Shown: in pieces, positions 22,513 through 32,722 of the stretch
Layout of the letters: the number at the start of each line of letters is the position of its first letter
How positions within the stretch are numbered: the stretch's first letter is position 1
DNA from: Magnolia sinica
Lineage: Eukaryota > Streptophyta > Magnoliopsida > Magnoliales > Magnoliaceae
Reading direction: 5' to 3'
Assembly (NCBI RefSeq): GCF_029962835.1
Contig: NC_080588.1
Coordinates: 18,556,001-18,620,000 of the forward strand
Length of the DNA: 64,000 bases
The notes under the pieces: model-generated
Databases searched by the model: none
Seen by the model: only the letters and a program-made list of their open reading frames with translations
Told to the model about the DNA's origin: nothing
Translations under genes and position numbers: made by a program

Positions 22513-24219
22513 ATGGCGGTTCTAGCTCTTTTATTTATCATCTTGGCCATGGCTACTAGTTCAGGTTTGGTACTTTTGGTATTAGATCTCTTTATACATG
22601 GGTTTTTACCTTCTCTTTCTTTTCTTTTTTCTTTTTCCATTGCAAGATTCATGCCTTTGGATGCATGGTTCTCCTTCTCTTGATTCCATTTTCCATCTAT
22701 AATGATTTGTACCATCATATTTCATCTTTCTAGAAATGGGTTTTTCTTCTTTTCATGTTTTATGATATGGTTTTGCTTATTTTTTTTTAAAATTTTTGAT
22801 CTATTTCAGATTTTGATATGGGTTTTACTGCATTTCCTTTTATATGGTATTTAAAGGGGCTGATTTATTTATTTATTTATTTTTTTCTGGTGGAAGGTGC
22901 TACCTGGTGTGTTTGTAGATCTGAGTTGAGTGACTCAGTTCTCCAGAAGACAATTGATTATGCTTGTGGAGCTGGGGCTGATTGCAGTCCTCTACTTCAA
23001 AATGGACCCTGTTTTAACCCCAATACTGTGAAAGCTCATTGCAGCTATGCTGCCAATAGCTATTTCCAAAGGAAAGGGCAAGCACAAGGGACTTGTGACT
23101 TTGCAGGCAGTGCTACTATTGTTACAACAGACCCAAGTAAGCCCAGAAGAGAATACCCACCTAACCTTTCTTAGATGTAAAGAAAATTAGAGAATTAACA
23201 TATTTTCCCCTTTTTCTTCTTGGGTTATCTACAGGCCCTGCAGGCACCTCTTGTGTCTTTCCATCAAGTGGCAGGTATGTTTGTTAGTCTCCTTTTCTTT
23301 GGTGAGTTAGGTGTTCCATTTCTTCTTCCTTTTTTTTTAATTTTTTTTTAGATTTTTGTATTTTAATTATTGTTGAGAATAATATTTACACTACTATTTT
23401 TTTATGAACACACCCTCTTTTTTCTTATGGTATTACAAGAAAGGGTCGGGTTGAAGTGTCACCAATTGACCAAAAAAAAAAACCTTAAAACCAATAAAAA
23501 AATTTATTTTTAAACAAATAAAAAAGGGGTGTAAAGATCATTTCCCACATATTAATTGGTATGATCTGATTTACCAGTTTCCCTCTCTTGATGGTTTTGA
23601 TGGTCTTAGAGAGCATCTGCTACCTACCAATTATCCACCCTCTCTACGGTCTAAAAGTAGATGCTTTATTATTATTTCCCCTTTTGGGTCCATGGGTGAT
23701 GTCACAATATGTTTGCTGCCTACTTTTAAAAGATTTACTGTCTCATATATTTATCTATTTATTTAATTTTTGGAGAGTGAGCATTTCAACTTTCTTTCTG
23801 ATTGAAAAATGGCCTTTTGTGAGATGAATTTGCTAGATCTTCAATCTTCTATAGTCGTTGATATCAATCTCTTTCTAGGATGAGGTTATTTGCAGTGTCA
23901 TTTTTTAACATATATTTTTATTTAATAATACCATTTATTTATCTTTTTTATTCTTCTGCCCTTCAGCTCTGCAGGAACTACTCCTCCAGGCACACCAACA
24001 ACACCCAGCACAACACCACCCGGTACAACACCACCCGGCACGACAACACCCTCCACTGGCCTCACTCCCCCAACTGGAATAATAGGAGGATCTGGCTCCA
24101 GTCTCGGCCCCATTGGAGTGAACCCTGACGGAAGTGGTGGTGCTCTCCATACAAAGGCAGAGATGGGTTCTCTCCATGTGGTATTCTGGATTTCATGCCT
24201 GGTTCTGTTGAGAGGTTGA
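22513..24219 (+). CDS. X8/CBM43 GPI-anchored protein, plasmodesmata callose-binding (PDCB)-like
   Basis: Four exons with GT-AG introns: 22513-22564, 22897-23136, 23235-23274 and 23967-24219, giving 194 residues. Residues 1-17 are a hydrophobic signal peptide (MAVLALLFIILAMATSS). The X8 domain (about 19-100) starts ATWCVCRSELSDSVLQ and carries the family's spaced cysteines: YACGAGADC, GPCFNPNTV, HCSYAANSYFQ and GTCDFAGSATI, plus TSCVFPS from exon 3. A Thr/Pro-rich linker with PPGTT repeats follows, and a hydrophobic C-terminal tail (VVFWISCLVLLRG) fits a GPI-anchor signal. X8/CBM43 domains bind beta-1,3-glucan. PDCB proteins of this layout sit at plasmodesmal necks and promote callose deposition, but other short X8-GPI proteins look alike, so the subfamily is inferred. 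No glucanase domain is attached. All splice sites are canonical and the frame is intact. It is the only clearly functional host gene here. Confidence 0.92.
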
Positions 24220-24640
24220 AAAAAAAGAGGAGAAAGGATGTCGGTGGGGGGTCAGAGCCTTGGAAGTGGTTTGCTTGTGATGGATGGCTGAGGTTTTGCC
24301 ACAGCAGGTGGGTGGGCATGTGATTCTACAGTGGGGTTATTTGGAATCATCTAGAAAGACATTCCCCACTAGAGATTGTCTTTTTCTCCCATGGGGGAAA
24401 AGGAGTTTTGGATTCCTTTGGGTTTTGGGTGAGTGATGTGGCAGGTGTAATTTTACTTATTCTAGTGGATGCATAATCTGTCTTTTTATGGACTTCCCTT
24501 CTCATATTTTGTATATGTAGGAGGCTGTAATTCAGTAATTCTTATTTATATGCACGAGAATTTGGTTCCTTGTCTTTGGAGGGCTCTTTGTTGTGTGTGA
24601 ATGTATGTTTTGCATTGTAGGCCGCTTTTATGCCTTTTCT
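24220..24640 (+). other. Presumed 3' UTR of the PDCB-like gene
   Basis: T-rich sequence after the stop. Plant-type polyadenylation context is present around 24500-24560 (TTTTGTATATGTAGG, TTCTTATTTATATG). The end is not determinable from sequence alone. Confidence 0.45.
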
Positions 24641-25289
24641 TGAAATGATACATGAGGCACCTACCTAACTAACTTTATGAGAAACAAGTGGAGATTTTTT
24701 TTCAGGGAAAATGATGCATACACACCCTTTTCCTTCGTCCATACACCTTTTGTTTTTAGAGTAGCAGCAAAGTGCAATTTGAATACCGCAGGTACAAAGA
24801 AGGGGTGTTTGTTATTGTGTGCATTAGAGCATTTTGAATAGTAGAATGGGTGTTTAAGGGAGTTTACAACAAAATTCTCGAGGATTAGGAGTAACATGGA
24901 GGTGTTTTTTAAGGATAGGGGGTCCATGTGGTATGCGTATAACATCAACCCGTCCAACCTATGCACCCCATCATGGTTATAACTCGAACAAAACATCTGG
25001 CTGATCAAATCATCAGATGGGCCAACTTGAATTTGGATATTTTGGTATAATATTTCTTATGGATTGGCTCACCTTGAATTAAGACGCATCCCACCACGTG
25101 GGACTTACAATTATTGATTCCCTACTTTGTTGTAAAGAAAGAAAGAAAGAAGCATTGCCCAGGAATAAGGCACTATTTGGTGAAATCCAAATCCCGGATG
25201 AATTTTTGCAATGAAAATCCCAAAAATTAATATTATTTATTGGGAGAGTTTTTCATAAAAAATAAAATAAATGTTATTTAATATATTTC
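24641..25289. other. Intergenic, nothing recognised
   Basis: AT-rich DNA without coding or transposon signatures that I can identify. A GAAA-type microsatellite of a few units lies at 25134-25152. Confidence 0.4.
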
Positions 25290-25511
25290 AAGAAATAGGT
25301 GGTCAATCTGGATATTATTGGCAGCATTTTACCCAAAACATCAAACATGTATCAATATTATTATTTATTTGATGAATGGAGTATATCATTGGGAGCAGTG
25401 CAAGCATTTTTAGTTGGGAAGCCGTTGGGAGGGTCCAAGTAGCAGTTTTACCAGGTCTCATCAAGAAATAGGTGCTCATTCTGGCTGGATGTTATTGGCA
25501 GCATCTTACCC

Positions 25512-25547
<36 letters not shown>

Positions 25548-26315
25548 TAAATTATTTAAGAAATAAGTGCTTCTTTTTTTTTTTTGGAGTATATCATTGG
25601 GAGCAGTGCAAGCATTTTTAGTTGGGAAGCCGTTGGAGGGTCCAAGTAGCAGTTTTGCGAGGTCTCATCAAGAAATAGGTGCTCATTCTGGCTGGATGTT
25701 ATTGGCAGCATCTTACCCATTAAAAATATATATATATATATATTTAAGAAATAAGTGCTTTTTTTTGGAAGTTATTGGCAGCATCTTACCCATGAAAAAA
25801 CATATATTATTATTATTATTTATTTAACGAATGGAGTATATCTTTGGGAGCATTGCAAGCATTTTTAGTTGAGTAGTCCTAGCCGTTGGAGGTTCCAGTT
25901 TTTTAATATATTCCAGGAAATAGGTGCTCATTCTGGATATTATTGGCCGCATTTTACCCGAAAAATTAAACATATATTATTATTATTTATTCGATGAATG
26001 GAGTTGGGAGCAGTGCAAGCATTTTTAGTTGGGAAGTCGAAGTAGCTGTTGGAAGGTCTAAGTAGCAGTTTTACCAGATTACTAATCAATAGGTCTCATC
26101 AAGAAATATGTGCTTATTCTGGATGTTATTGGCAGCATCTTACCCATAAAAAAATATATAATTATTATTTTTATTATTATTATTTATTTAATGAACGGAG
26201 TATATCATTAGGAGCATTGCAAGCATTTTTAGTTGGGAAGTTGAAGTAGCCGATTGGAAGGTCCAAGTAGCAGTTTTACTGGATTACTAAACAATAGGTC
26301 TCATCAAGATGACCA
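25290..26315. repeat. Tandem array of about five 160-250-bp units
   Basis: A unit with GAAATAGGTGCTCATTCTGG, TTATTGGCAGCATCTTACCC, a variable microsatellite, then GAGTATATCATTGGGAGCAG and GCAAGCATTTTTAGTTGGG. The last landmark recurs near 25401, 25608, 25855, 26017 and 26218. Units differ mainly in the microsatellite at one fixed place: (AAT)n at 25514-25545, (TA)n at 25728-25743 and (ATT)n elsewhere. Head-to-tail orientation throughout. Confidence 0.85.
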
Positions 26316-27170
26316 TCATCCTTAGTGAGAAGCTTGCTGATCCGCTGAGTAGGTGGGCCACCATAGATTTTAGATTTTGAATGGGTGCCCATGTCAGAGA
26401 CTGGCCTAGTTTTTGTGCTGGTGATGATGGTGACTTTGGGTGACCACTTTATTTTTGTCTAATTAAGAAATGGCCATATCAAATATCCATTTACGAAAAA
26501 CAGGGCCCCTTTGTGAAGAGAGGGGTATGTTGTTTCATGCGTCTATACATTAAAAAGTGTGAGTTGTCTCTGTAGTTATTTATTAGGGAATATATAAATA
26601 ATTTAGGGCTTTCAAGGGAATCTGGTTCTTTATATGGTGGACCCAATAGGTTGTGATTTGTACAGTTGGGAGAATGGTATGCAATTTTTCAAAGCGTAAA
26701 GAGCAGATGATGTGTAGCTTCAAAATATGTTTTAAATACATTGTGTGGCTTTGTGAATCTGTTTTCTCCATTCGATACAATGCATTCCCAATTTTTCTTC
26801 TATATAGGGACAATGAAGTTATAGTCTGCAAAAAAAATATGTTGATGTTGTATCCACACCATTTAATACAATACAATACATTCCCTATATTATTATTTGG
26901 AAGTCATCATATAATAAAGAAATATCGATCTTGTATCCATTCTTATTAACATATTCTCAGAACTGCTTTTCTGGCCAGTCTTTTTCAAGTCCGTCATCAT
27001 TTGTTGGCATCTCGACCTCGCTCCTATCATTCATTTCTTTAAAGTCATAACTTTTGGGACACATCAAGAGTTATTGCACCACTTTACTATCAAATTAGAT
27101 TTTTTTAAAAAAAATAAAATTTGCTGAAAGATACCTACGAATTGAAGATCACACTCCAATAATATTTATT
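26316..27170. other. Intergenic, nothing recognised
   Basis: No gene, LTR or inverted-repeat element recognised. TACAATGCATTCCC-like words recur at 26780 and 26870, but too short to call. Confidence 0.4.
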
Positions 27171-27342
27171 TGACCAATTGCTTAATTTGGAATTACCCTT
27201 AGGTCAAAATGGAGGAATTAATCAAGAAATAACTAAAAATCAGTTGCTATAGCAATTTGACCAATTGCTTAATTTGGAATTACCCTTAAGTCAAAATGGA
27301 GGAATTAATCAAGAAATAACTAAAAATCAGTTGCTATAGCAA
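27171..27342. repeat. Perfect-looking 87-bp tandem duplication
   Basis: Two adjacent units starting TGACCAATTGCTTAATTTGG (27171 and 27258) and ending CAGTTGCTATAGCAAT. I see one mismatch (AGGTC versus AAGTC), so the duplication is recent. Confidence 0.92.
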
Positions 27343-27781
27343 TAGATATAGGAGTAAAAGGCCTCACTTCTTAATGACAACATTGAATTTGTCCTCACAA
27401 GGTATCATACGCCAATGCAAATGTCCAAAACCTGAAAAGATTAGCTTAATGCACGTATCCATGACAATAATCTGAAAATTCATATCATATAACGAGTCTA
27501 ATACCTAATTATATCCTCTATTCGTTGGGCATAAAGACAGCACTTAAAAACCAAAGAACTCTAACAAAATATTGAATGAAAGAGTATAGGGTATAGACTT
27601 GAGGCAATAGGAATTATCCCTGACTGATAACATGCATCAAAGGTTCAAAATATTGTATAAACATATTGCTGTGGTGTTTGAAGTTCTGACCTATTTCATA
27701 TAGCCCATTCTAATTAGTTGGGACAAGGCTTATATAATGATGATGATGAAAATGATGCAGTGGTTTCTGAAATTTAAATCT

Positions 27782-27842
27782 CTTAAAAAAAAAAAAAGAA
27801 GAAGAAGAAGAAAGAAGGAAAGAAAGAAAGAGAGAGAGAGAG
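27782..27842. repeat. Compound purine microsatellite
   Basis: Poly-A, then (GAA)n, (GAAA)n and (GA)n in succession. Confidence 0.9.
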
Positions 27843-29089
27843 ACTTTCAACTTTGGCATGATGCTGAATTCCATTGAGATTGTTTGAAAAAAAATTAAAG
27901 AAGACTGTCAACGTTGGTATGATGTTCCATCGAGATTCTTTGGGGGGAGGGCTATTGTAGGGATATCCTGCTGGCCATTTGCATTACAATGTACTGACAT
28001 AGAAGAACGGATTTAATTGGGGTTGTCAACAGTCCGGGCCTGGGTTTGGCTTCGCCCAGATTTTGAAGTGTTGGGGCAGAGCCTATTCAAGATTTTGATT
28101 TTGCTTGGTCTACCAAGCCCAACCCATTGATGGCCCTAGATTTAGTTCTTTATACTCCACATTTAGCACCATAAACTCCAAAAGGAGCAATGTCAGCCGT
28201 TTGATGGGGCTGATGTTAGGTATTTCGTGAAGGCAAAACCACAGAGAAAAGAAAAGGTTTTTTTTTTTAAAAAGAAAAAGACTCTCAAACCAGGGATATA
28301 TGTAATATTACTTGCGCCATGGGGCACTGTGGTTGGGTGAATGAACCATTAATCTTGATGGGTTCCAATTTGGAAGGACTACACACACAAAACCTCCGAC
28401 ATTTTAAGATCCCAATAATCTATGTTAGCAAAATAAAGCGGAGGCATAAGATCTTACGTCCAACCATTGTAATCAGCTTTGAAGTTCATTCCTGCATTCG
28501 CGATCAAATGATGTACATCCACCCATGAACTAAGCTGTGTTGCACGTACATTATTTTGTTTTGGATTTCTTTCACTTAAAAAATAATTATAGAAGTACTA
28601 TACGTCAAGATTGATGGTGTATCACTAGCTACTCAAATTAACTTGCTTGCTAGACTAGGGACCTTACTAAATTTCTCCCTTTATATCTTTTATCCCATCA
28701 AGAAAAGTGGTAAATGTATGGAAATCATGATTGGTTAGTTATCTCCTAAAATTATCTACTTCTAAACTAACAAAAATCCTAAAGGGAACCGTTTACATTT
28801 TATTTTAGTTTTTTAAAAGCCCACTAGTTTTAAATACTAACAAACAAATGGACGTAACGGAATGTAATGAGTTGACACGGCAGCATAACCGTATGGCGTG
28901 GACTAAAGTTACAATATAGACCAAATCGATCTCCCTTGAGCGAGAGACATCTAAAATTCTTTAACTTGGCGCATATTGACACAACTAGTTTTATGAAAGA
29001 TTCACTGGACTTTAAAGCTTTTAGAAAAACCTGATGTACATTGTAGACACTCACCCCAAGCTAATAAGTTGATTGAGTTTAAATGGATG
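27843..29089. other. Intergenic, nothing firmly recognised
   Basis: At 28022-28150 a GGGCCTGGGTTTGG / CCAAGCCCAACCC pair about 100 bp apart is weakly inverted and could be a small hAT-like remnant. No supported gene. Confidence 0.35.
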
Positions 29090-29726
29090 GATAGTTAACG
29101 AAACCCCAATCCTAAACTCCAATCATAGAATCCTAAACTCTAGGAATCCTTTTTAGAAACCCTAAACTCAGCCCAACCCATTCAGCCTAACCCTAAACCC
29201 TAGGAACCTAAAACCCTAGAGCCTTTAATCAGCTTAGAAAGTTAAATCACCCAGTTAACTCGCTTAGTCAACTCACCTAGTCAACCTACCCAATCCAACA
29301 ATTAAGTCAACTCACCTAGTTAAGCCCAAAACTAAGCTTGAACCCAAGCCCAAAGGCAAGCCCAATCGGAGAAATATGTTAAACCCTAAAGCAACAATTT
29401 CACAATAGAGCCTCTATACACTTAGAGGATGCTCCCTGCAAAAGCAGGGAGTCCAAGCGGGGATCGACTGTAGCTAGGTTACCATTGGCCCCGTGGCACT
29501 ACCCACTTTGGAGTGGCGCCCCTCAAGTATGTGGAACTCTAATTTTTCAAGCCCCAATTCTGCAGTTAAGGTGTATTTACTCCGATGCCCATCTCCTTAT
29601 CCAAAATTACTCTTTTGCCCTTATCCAACCCATGAGATGATGCCATGTGGTCATCTTCAATCCCAGCCCTTCAATTGCTTTTTGCCCTTAGAATTACCAG
29701 GTATTACAAGAAAACCGAGTTGGAGG

Positions 29727-29736
29727 CTATAAATAG
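29727..29736 (+). promoter_or_regulatory. TATA box in LTR E
   Basis: CTATAAATAG followed by a C-rich stretch and CACTCACTCATTCCC, a plausible transcription start region about 30 bp downstream. Confidence 0.55.
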
Positions 29737-29846
29737 CCCCCTCCCCTTCCCATTTAAAGCACTCACTCATTCCCATCCAGAGGCATCGAGGAATTCAGAA
29801 GGAAGCCCCCACTACATCCAATAGATCTTGGTCCATTCCTCCACCA

Positions 29847-29847
<1 letters not shown>

Positions 29848-29895
<48 letters not shown>
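29848..29895. repeat. GA dinucleotide microsatellite
   Basis: Uninterrupted (GA)n of about 23 units within LTR E, downstream of its TATA box. Confidence 0.95.
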
Positions 29896-29897
<2 letters not shown>

Positions 29898-30730
29898 AGG
29901 CCCTAGTTTACCCTAGCCTAGCTAGAGTTCAAGCCTTCTGAGCCACTTAAGTTCAAATCTGAGCCATCCAATCTAGCCTTGCGACACTACTGCTCATCCA
30001 ACCCTTCAAGCTTCAATTAGTTTCATTAAACTAGAGCATTAGCATCGTGCAACATTCATTTCCTTCTTAACCCCCTTGCTCCTCATATACATCAACATTA
30101 TATTACATTTCATCGTTTTCTTGCACCTAACTAATAAGTGTATGCTCTGAGACTTACTGATATAATCGGGTCCTTCCCACCAAAAACTTTAGCTAGTTAA
30201 CCATCATTTTAACATATACATTGCATCTCATCATTTTTTCGTGTCTGACTGGCGAGTGTATGCTCTGACACCTGCCAATATAATTAGAGTAGGTCCACTG
30301 GAAACCTTAGCTGGTTGGCCGTCATTTTATCATAAGCATCAATACATCATCAAACATCCCATACGTACATACTTTACACCCTGTACTCGATCATTTTGAA
30401 TGTATTCTCTACAGCTTGCCGATATAATCGGATCTTGTCTATCAGAAATTTAGATCGATCAATCACCATTGCCATTGCATCATATTGTATTTTCTGCACG
30501 TGAGAACTACTATCGTTCCTAAAAAATTAGTCATATCTTATGAAGTAAAGATTATACATCCGTACGGGCAAAGTGGGTGCCTAACACCTTCCCTCTTTGT
30601 AACTACGGTTCCTTACTCAGAATCTCTAGAACGTAAACTCATGAGTCATCTTAGGGTTAAGGATATTTGGGTTCTCAATCTTAAGCATTTCTACAAGGTA
30701 TAACTAACTGTAGAATCGTAATAATTGATT

Positions 30731-30746
30731 AGTGGCGACTTTGGTC
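30731..30746 (+). other. Element E primer-binding motif
   Basis: AGTGGCGACTTTGGTC directly after the LTR end. TGGCGACTC-type motifs follow LTRs of many plant Gypsy elements, and element B has the related TGGTGACTCTACTAGG. The match beyond the first eight bases is poor. Confidence 0.4.
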
Positions 30747-31077
30747 AAATATTATATCATTTTACATCAAATGAAAGCCCTCGAGCGAGGCAACCAATGA
30801 AAAAATGAGAGTTGATCTCCCATCTCCTCAGGAAATTTTCCCTCCATTGTCCATAGAATGACGACTCCGATGAGAAAAACAAGTCACACTAGTCGCGACT
30901 CGAAAAGCAAGATCTTACAAATTTATGATGAATACCAATTCTCACACATTGGCATTTTGCATTTGCATCAGCATTCATACTAAAAAAAACACAGAAAATT
31001 TGCGCCTCTTTGAGTCAGATATCCTTAAAAAATTTCCCTTATCACAACATAATCCGAACTAGATTTAGAACAGACAT

Positions 31078-31639
31078 GTCCAAACATGAAGAAGAAGCTC
31101 TCCCTTTCTCTGCTCTCGATATACAGGAAGACATTCCTCCACAACCGCATCCAACATGATCTGTGCTAGTCACTTACATCTAGGAGGTGCTTTAGAATAC
31201 AAAGATCATACAAGAAATGCTTCACCAACTCACACCAGTGTAAGTTCCAATATCTAACACCCAAGTTGGCCCAGCACAACAACCGCAAAAATCAAGGTTC
31301 ACACAGGACTTTCAATACCATCCCAATGGAGACATCCAGCCAACACAACCATCTACCTCAGGGTATTTCTTCCGATATCCTCTCATGAACGAGAGTCGGT
31401 TCCATCATTCCACACCCTGAACTCCCAGTCAATTTCAAAATTCTCTCCCTTATGGAATTTTAGTTAATTTTAACAATCTCCTACAACCAGGATTTCTTTG
31501 AAGCATCCTTTTCTAGTCCTAGTTCAACAAACTCCCTATAACGGGACTAACCACCAGGTCCAGCTCCTCCAAGTAGGAATCATAGAGGTGTCAACAAGGT
31601 CAACTATTATGAGAAAGATACAGGGCATGCTTGACAAGG
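31078..31639 (+). pseudogene. Gypsy element E: gag leader remnant
   Basis: Starts near an ATG at 31076 (MSKHEEEALPFSALDIQEDIPPQP). It continues as a Gln/Pro-rich frame with stops: VGPAQQPQKSRFTQDFQYHPNG and PSTSGYFFRYPLMNESRFHH. Pro/Gln-rich N-terminal segments precede gag in TAT-lineage elements. Near 31600 NYYEKDTGHA resembles the Cys/His segment of such proteins. The remnant ends abruptly against element D, so gag core and pol are missing. Confidence 0.4.
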
Positions 31640-31806
31640 TGTCGCATTAAGAAAGGCATCCATCTCCTTAATCATGTCATCATCTAAATCAGGGGAGTGG
31701 GCCAAGCATGTCTCTAATGGGTCAGAGTATAGAGTCAAAAGTGTTCTATCTTTCACGAAAGAATCGATCATGTTAATGTCATGGGTATCGTCAACAGCTC
31801 TGATTA
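31640..31806 (-). pseudogene. Element D: fragment after the protease, left of insertion B
   Basis: Minus-strand frame VDDTHDINMIDSFV then SDPLETCLAHSPDLDDDMIKEMDAFLNATP. It matches element C (37915-38060: HDINMIDSLVE, then LETCLAHSHDFDDDMIRE). This is the protease-RT spacer of the Athila-type element, and it proves that D continues across insertion B. Confidence 0.88.
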
Positions 31807-32228
31807 TGTTTCGAACAAGAAACAAATGCATTCGATTTGAGAAAATTTCATTCACTTAATAATTAACAAAAGAAGATGAAGAAGATAATCATAATATTTA
31901 TTCATTCTGAATTCTTTTACATCTTCTCTCCTTTGATTCCAAAATAGAATATTCATAGAATCATAATACAAAGTAAATATGACATATATCTTGATCACTC
32001 CTTTGATCAAATCTAAAACTTTAACGGAGAAATATCAGTGTGCTGGAACACTATGTGCTGGGGCTCAATGCTCGCAGCAGCTTGTTATGCACTAACAGTG
32101 TTGTGCGCCGCACAACACCTATTCTGCACAATGGGTGCGAACTCTACTTCTTTCTCTCCAAGGTCTTCTCCTCTTCTTTTCCTTCTCCTGAATCTGGTGC
32201 TAATGACCTCTTTAGAGGGGTCATGGGA

Positions 32229-32237
32229 TATTTATAG
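32229..32237 (-). promoter_or_regulatory. Element B LTR TATA box (3' LTR copy)
   Basis: The minus strand reads CTATAAATA, preceded in transcription direction by the TGTGCGGACTCC-type repeat array (32280-32430). The 5' LTR has the same box at 58291-58299. Confidence 0.55.
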
Positions 32238-32279
32238 CCCTCTCACACATGTGATCATGCCACGTATTCATTGTACATC

Positions 32280-32470
32280 GATCCCTTCTGTGCAGACTTG
32301 AGTGTGCAGTCTCCATTGTGCGGCCCTCAATGTGCAGACTTCTGTGTGCGGCCTCCTTTGCGCGGACTCCATTATGCGGTCCCCAGTGTGCAGACTCCTT
32401 TGTACGGCCTCCTTTGTGTGGACTGGTCTGCTTCAGCGCACAATCCCTTTTGTGCACAACAGCAGTCACC
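32280..32470 (-). repeat. Short-period GC-rich array in U3 of B 3' LTR
   Basis: About ten degenerate 15-20-bp units of the type TGTGCGGACTCC, TGTGCGGCCTCC and TGTGCAGTCTCC, followed by TTGTGCGC and GCGCACAA boxes. The counterpart in the 5' LTR is at 58325-58505. Long Cys-rich reading frames across it are artefacts of the repeat. Confidence 0.75.
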
Positions 32471-32502
32471 TTTCTCCCTCTTTTTTTTTTCAAGTCTCAA
32501 TA

Positions 32503-32514
32503 GATACCCCCTTG
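32503..32514 (-). other. Element B polypurine tract
   Basis: The minus strand reads AAGGGGGTATC immediately before the 3' LTR start (TATTGAGAC). This is the expected plus-strand primer site. Confidence 0.6.
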
Positions 32515-32599
32515 ATCTTGTATTTTTTGATTTTTTATCTACAAAATAAAAATGTGGGATCAATACTTCAATACTCTAACTAAATTTCACTCCTTTCTT

Positions 32600-32722
32600 T
32601 TCATTGTATGCTTTCTACAATTATGCGCACAATGACTTGCGCACACTGGATCGCGCGAGTCTATAAATATAGGGTTAATGCTTATTTCCTTCATTCCTCA
32701 CTCTGCTTCACTTCCCACTCAC
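32600..32722 (+). promoter_or_regulatory. Promoter of the antisense PMD gene of element B
   Basis: CTATAAATATAG at 32661-32672 on the plus strand is preceded by ATGCGCACAA and TTGCGCACAC boxes. It points toward the PMD coding region, away from B's own transcription. About 50 bp downstream the leader is cut by element C (32723) and resumes at 44629. The region lies outside the LTR, between the purine tract and the gene. Confidence 0.6.

Larger units (their letters stand above)
29090..30730 (+). mobile_element. Gypsy element E: probable LTR (left end uncertain)
   Basis: Contains a TATA box (29727), a (GA)n run in the transcribed part and two to three repeated blocks (GAGTGTATGCTCTGACACC and CTGATATAATCGGGTCC types at 30136, 30253, 30398). 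It ends near 30730, just before a TGGCGACT primer-binding motif. Upstream, CCCTAAACCC-rich sequence (29150-29220) is likely LTR sequence. Left boundary not found. Confidence 0.5.
31807..32502 (-). mobile_element. Element B 3' LTR
   Basis: About 696 bp, matching 57835-58573 throughout (shared CAAGAAACAAAT, GTTGTGCGCCGCACAACA, GAATCTGGTGCTAATGACC). It is shorter because it lacks a roughly 35-bp segment present near 58045-58085 and the long TC run of the other copy. The outer edge is TGTTTCGAAC next to GATTA. Confidence 0.85.

Noticed and set aside
22474-22683. Alternative start and read-through frame of the PDCB-like gene
   Set aside because: It runs through the first donor site into intron 1; the spliced model gives a complete X8 domain, while the read-through ends without one.
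28022-28150. GGGCCTGGG / CCAAGCCC inverted pair as a transposon
   Set aside because: The arms are short and imperfect and no flanking duplication was found; left as unassigned.
29150-29225. Telomere-like CCCTAAA words
   Set aside because: Only a few degenerate copies amid AAACCCTA-rich LTR sequence; not a true interstitial telomere tract.
32271-32583. Overlapping Cys-rich open frames (similar ones at 58192-58653)
   Set aside because: They cross the short-period TGTGCGGACTCC array of B's LTR in several frames and on both strands; the cysteines come from the repeat, not from a protein.
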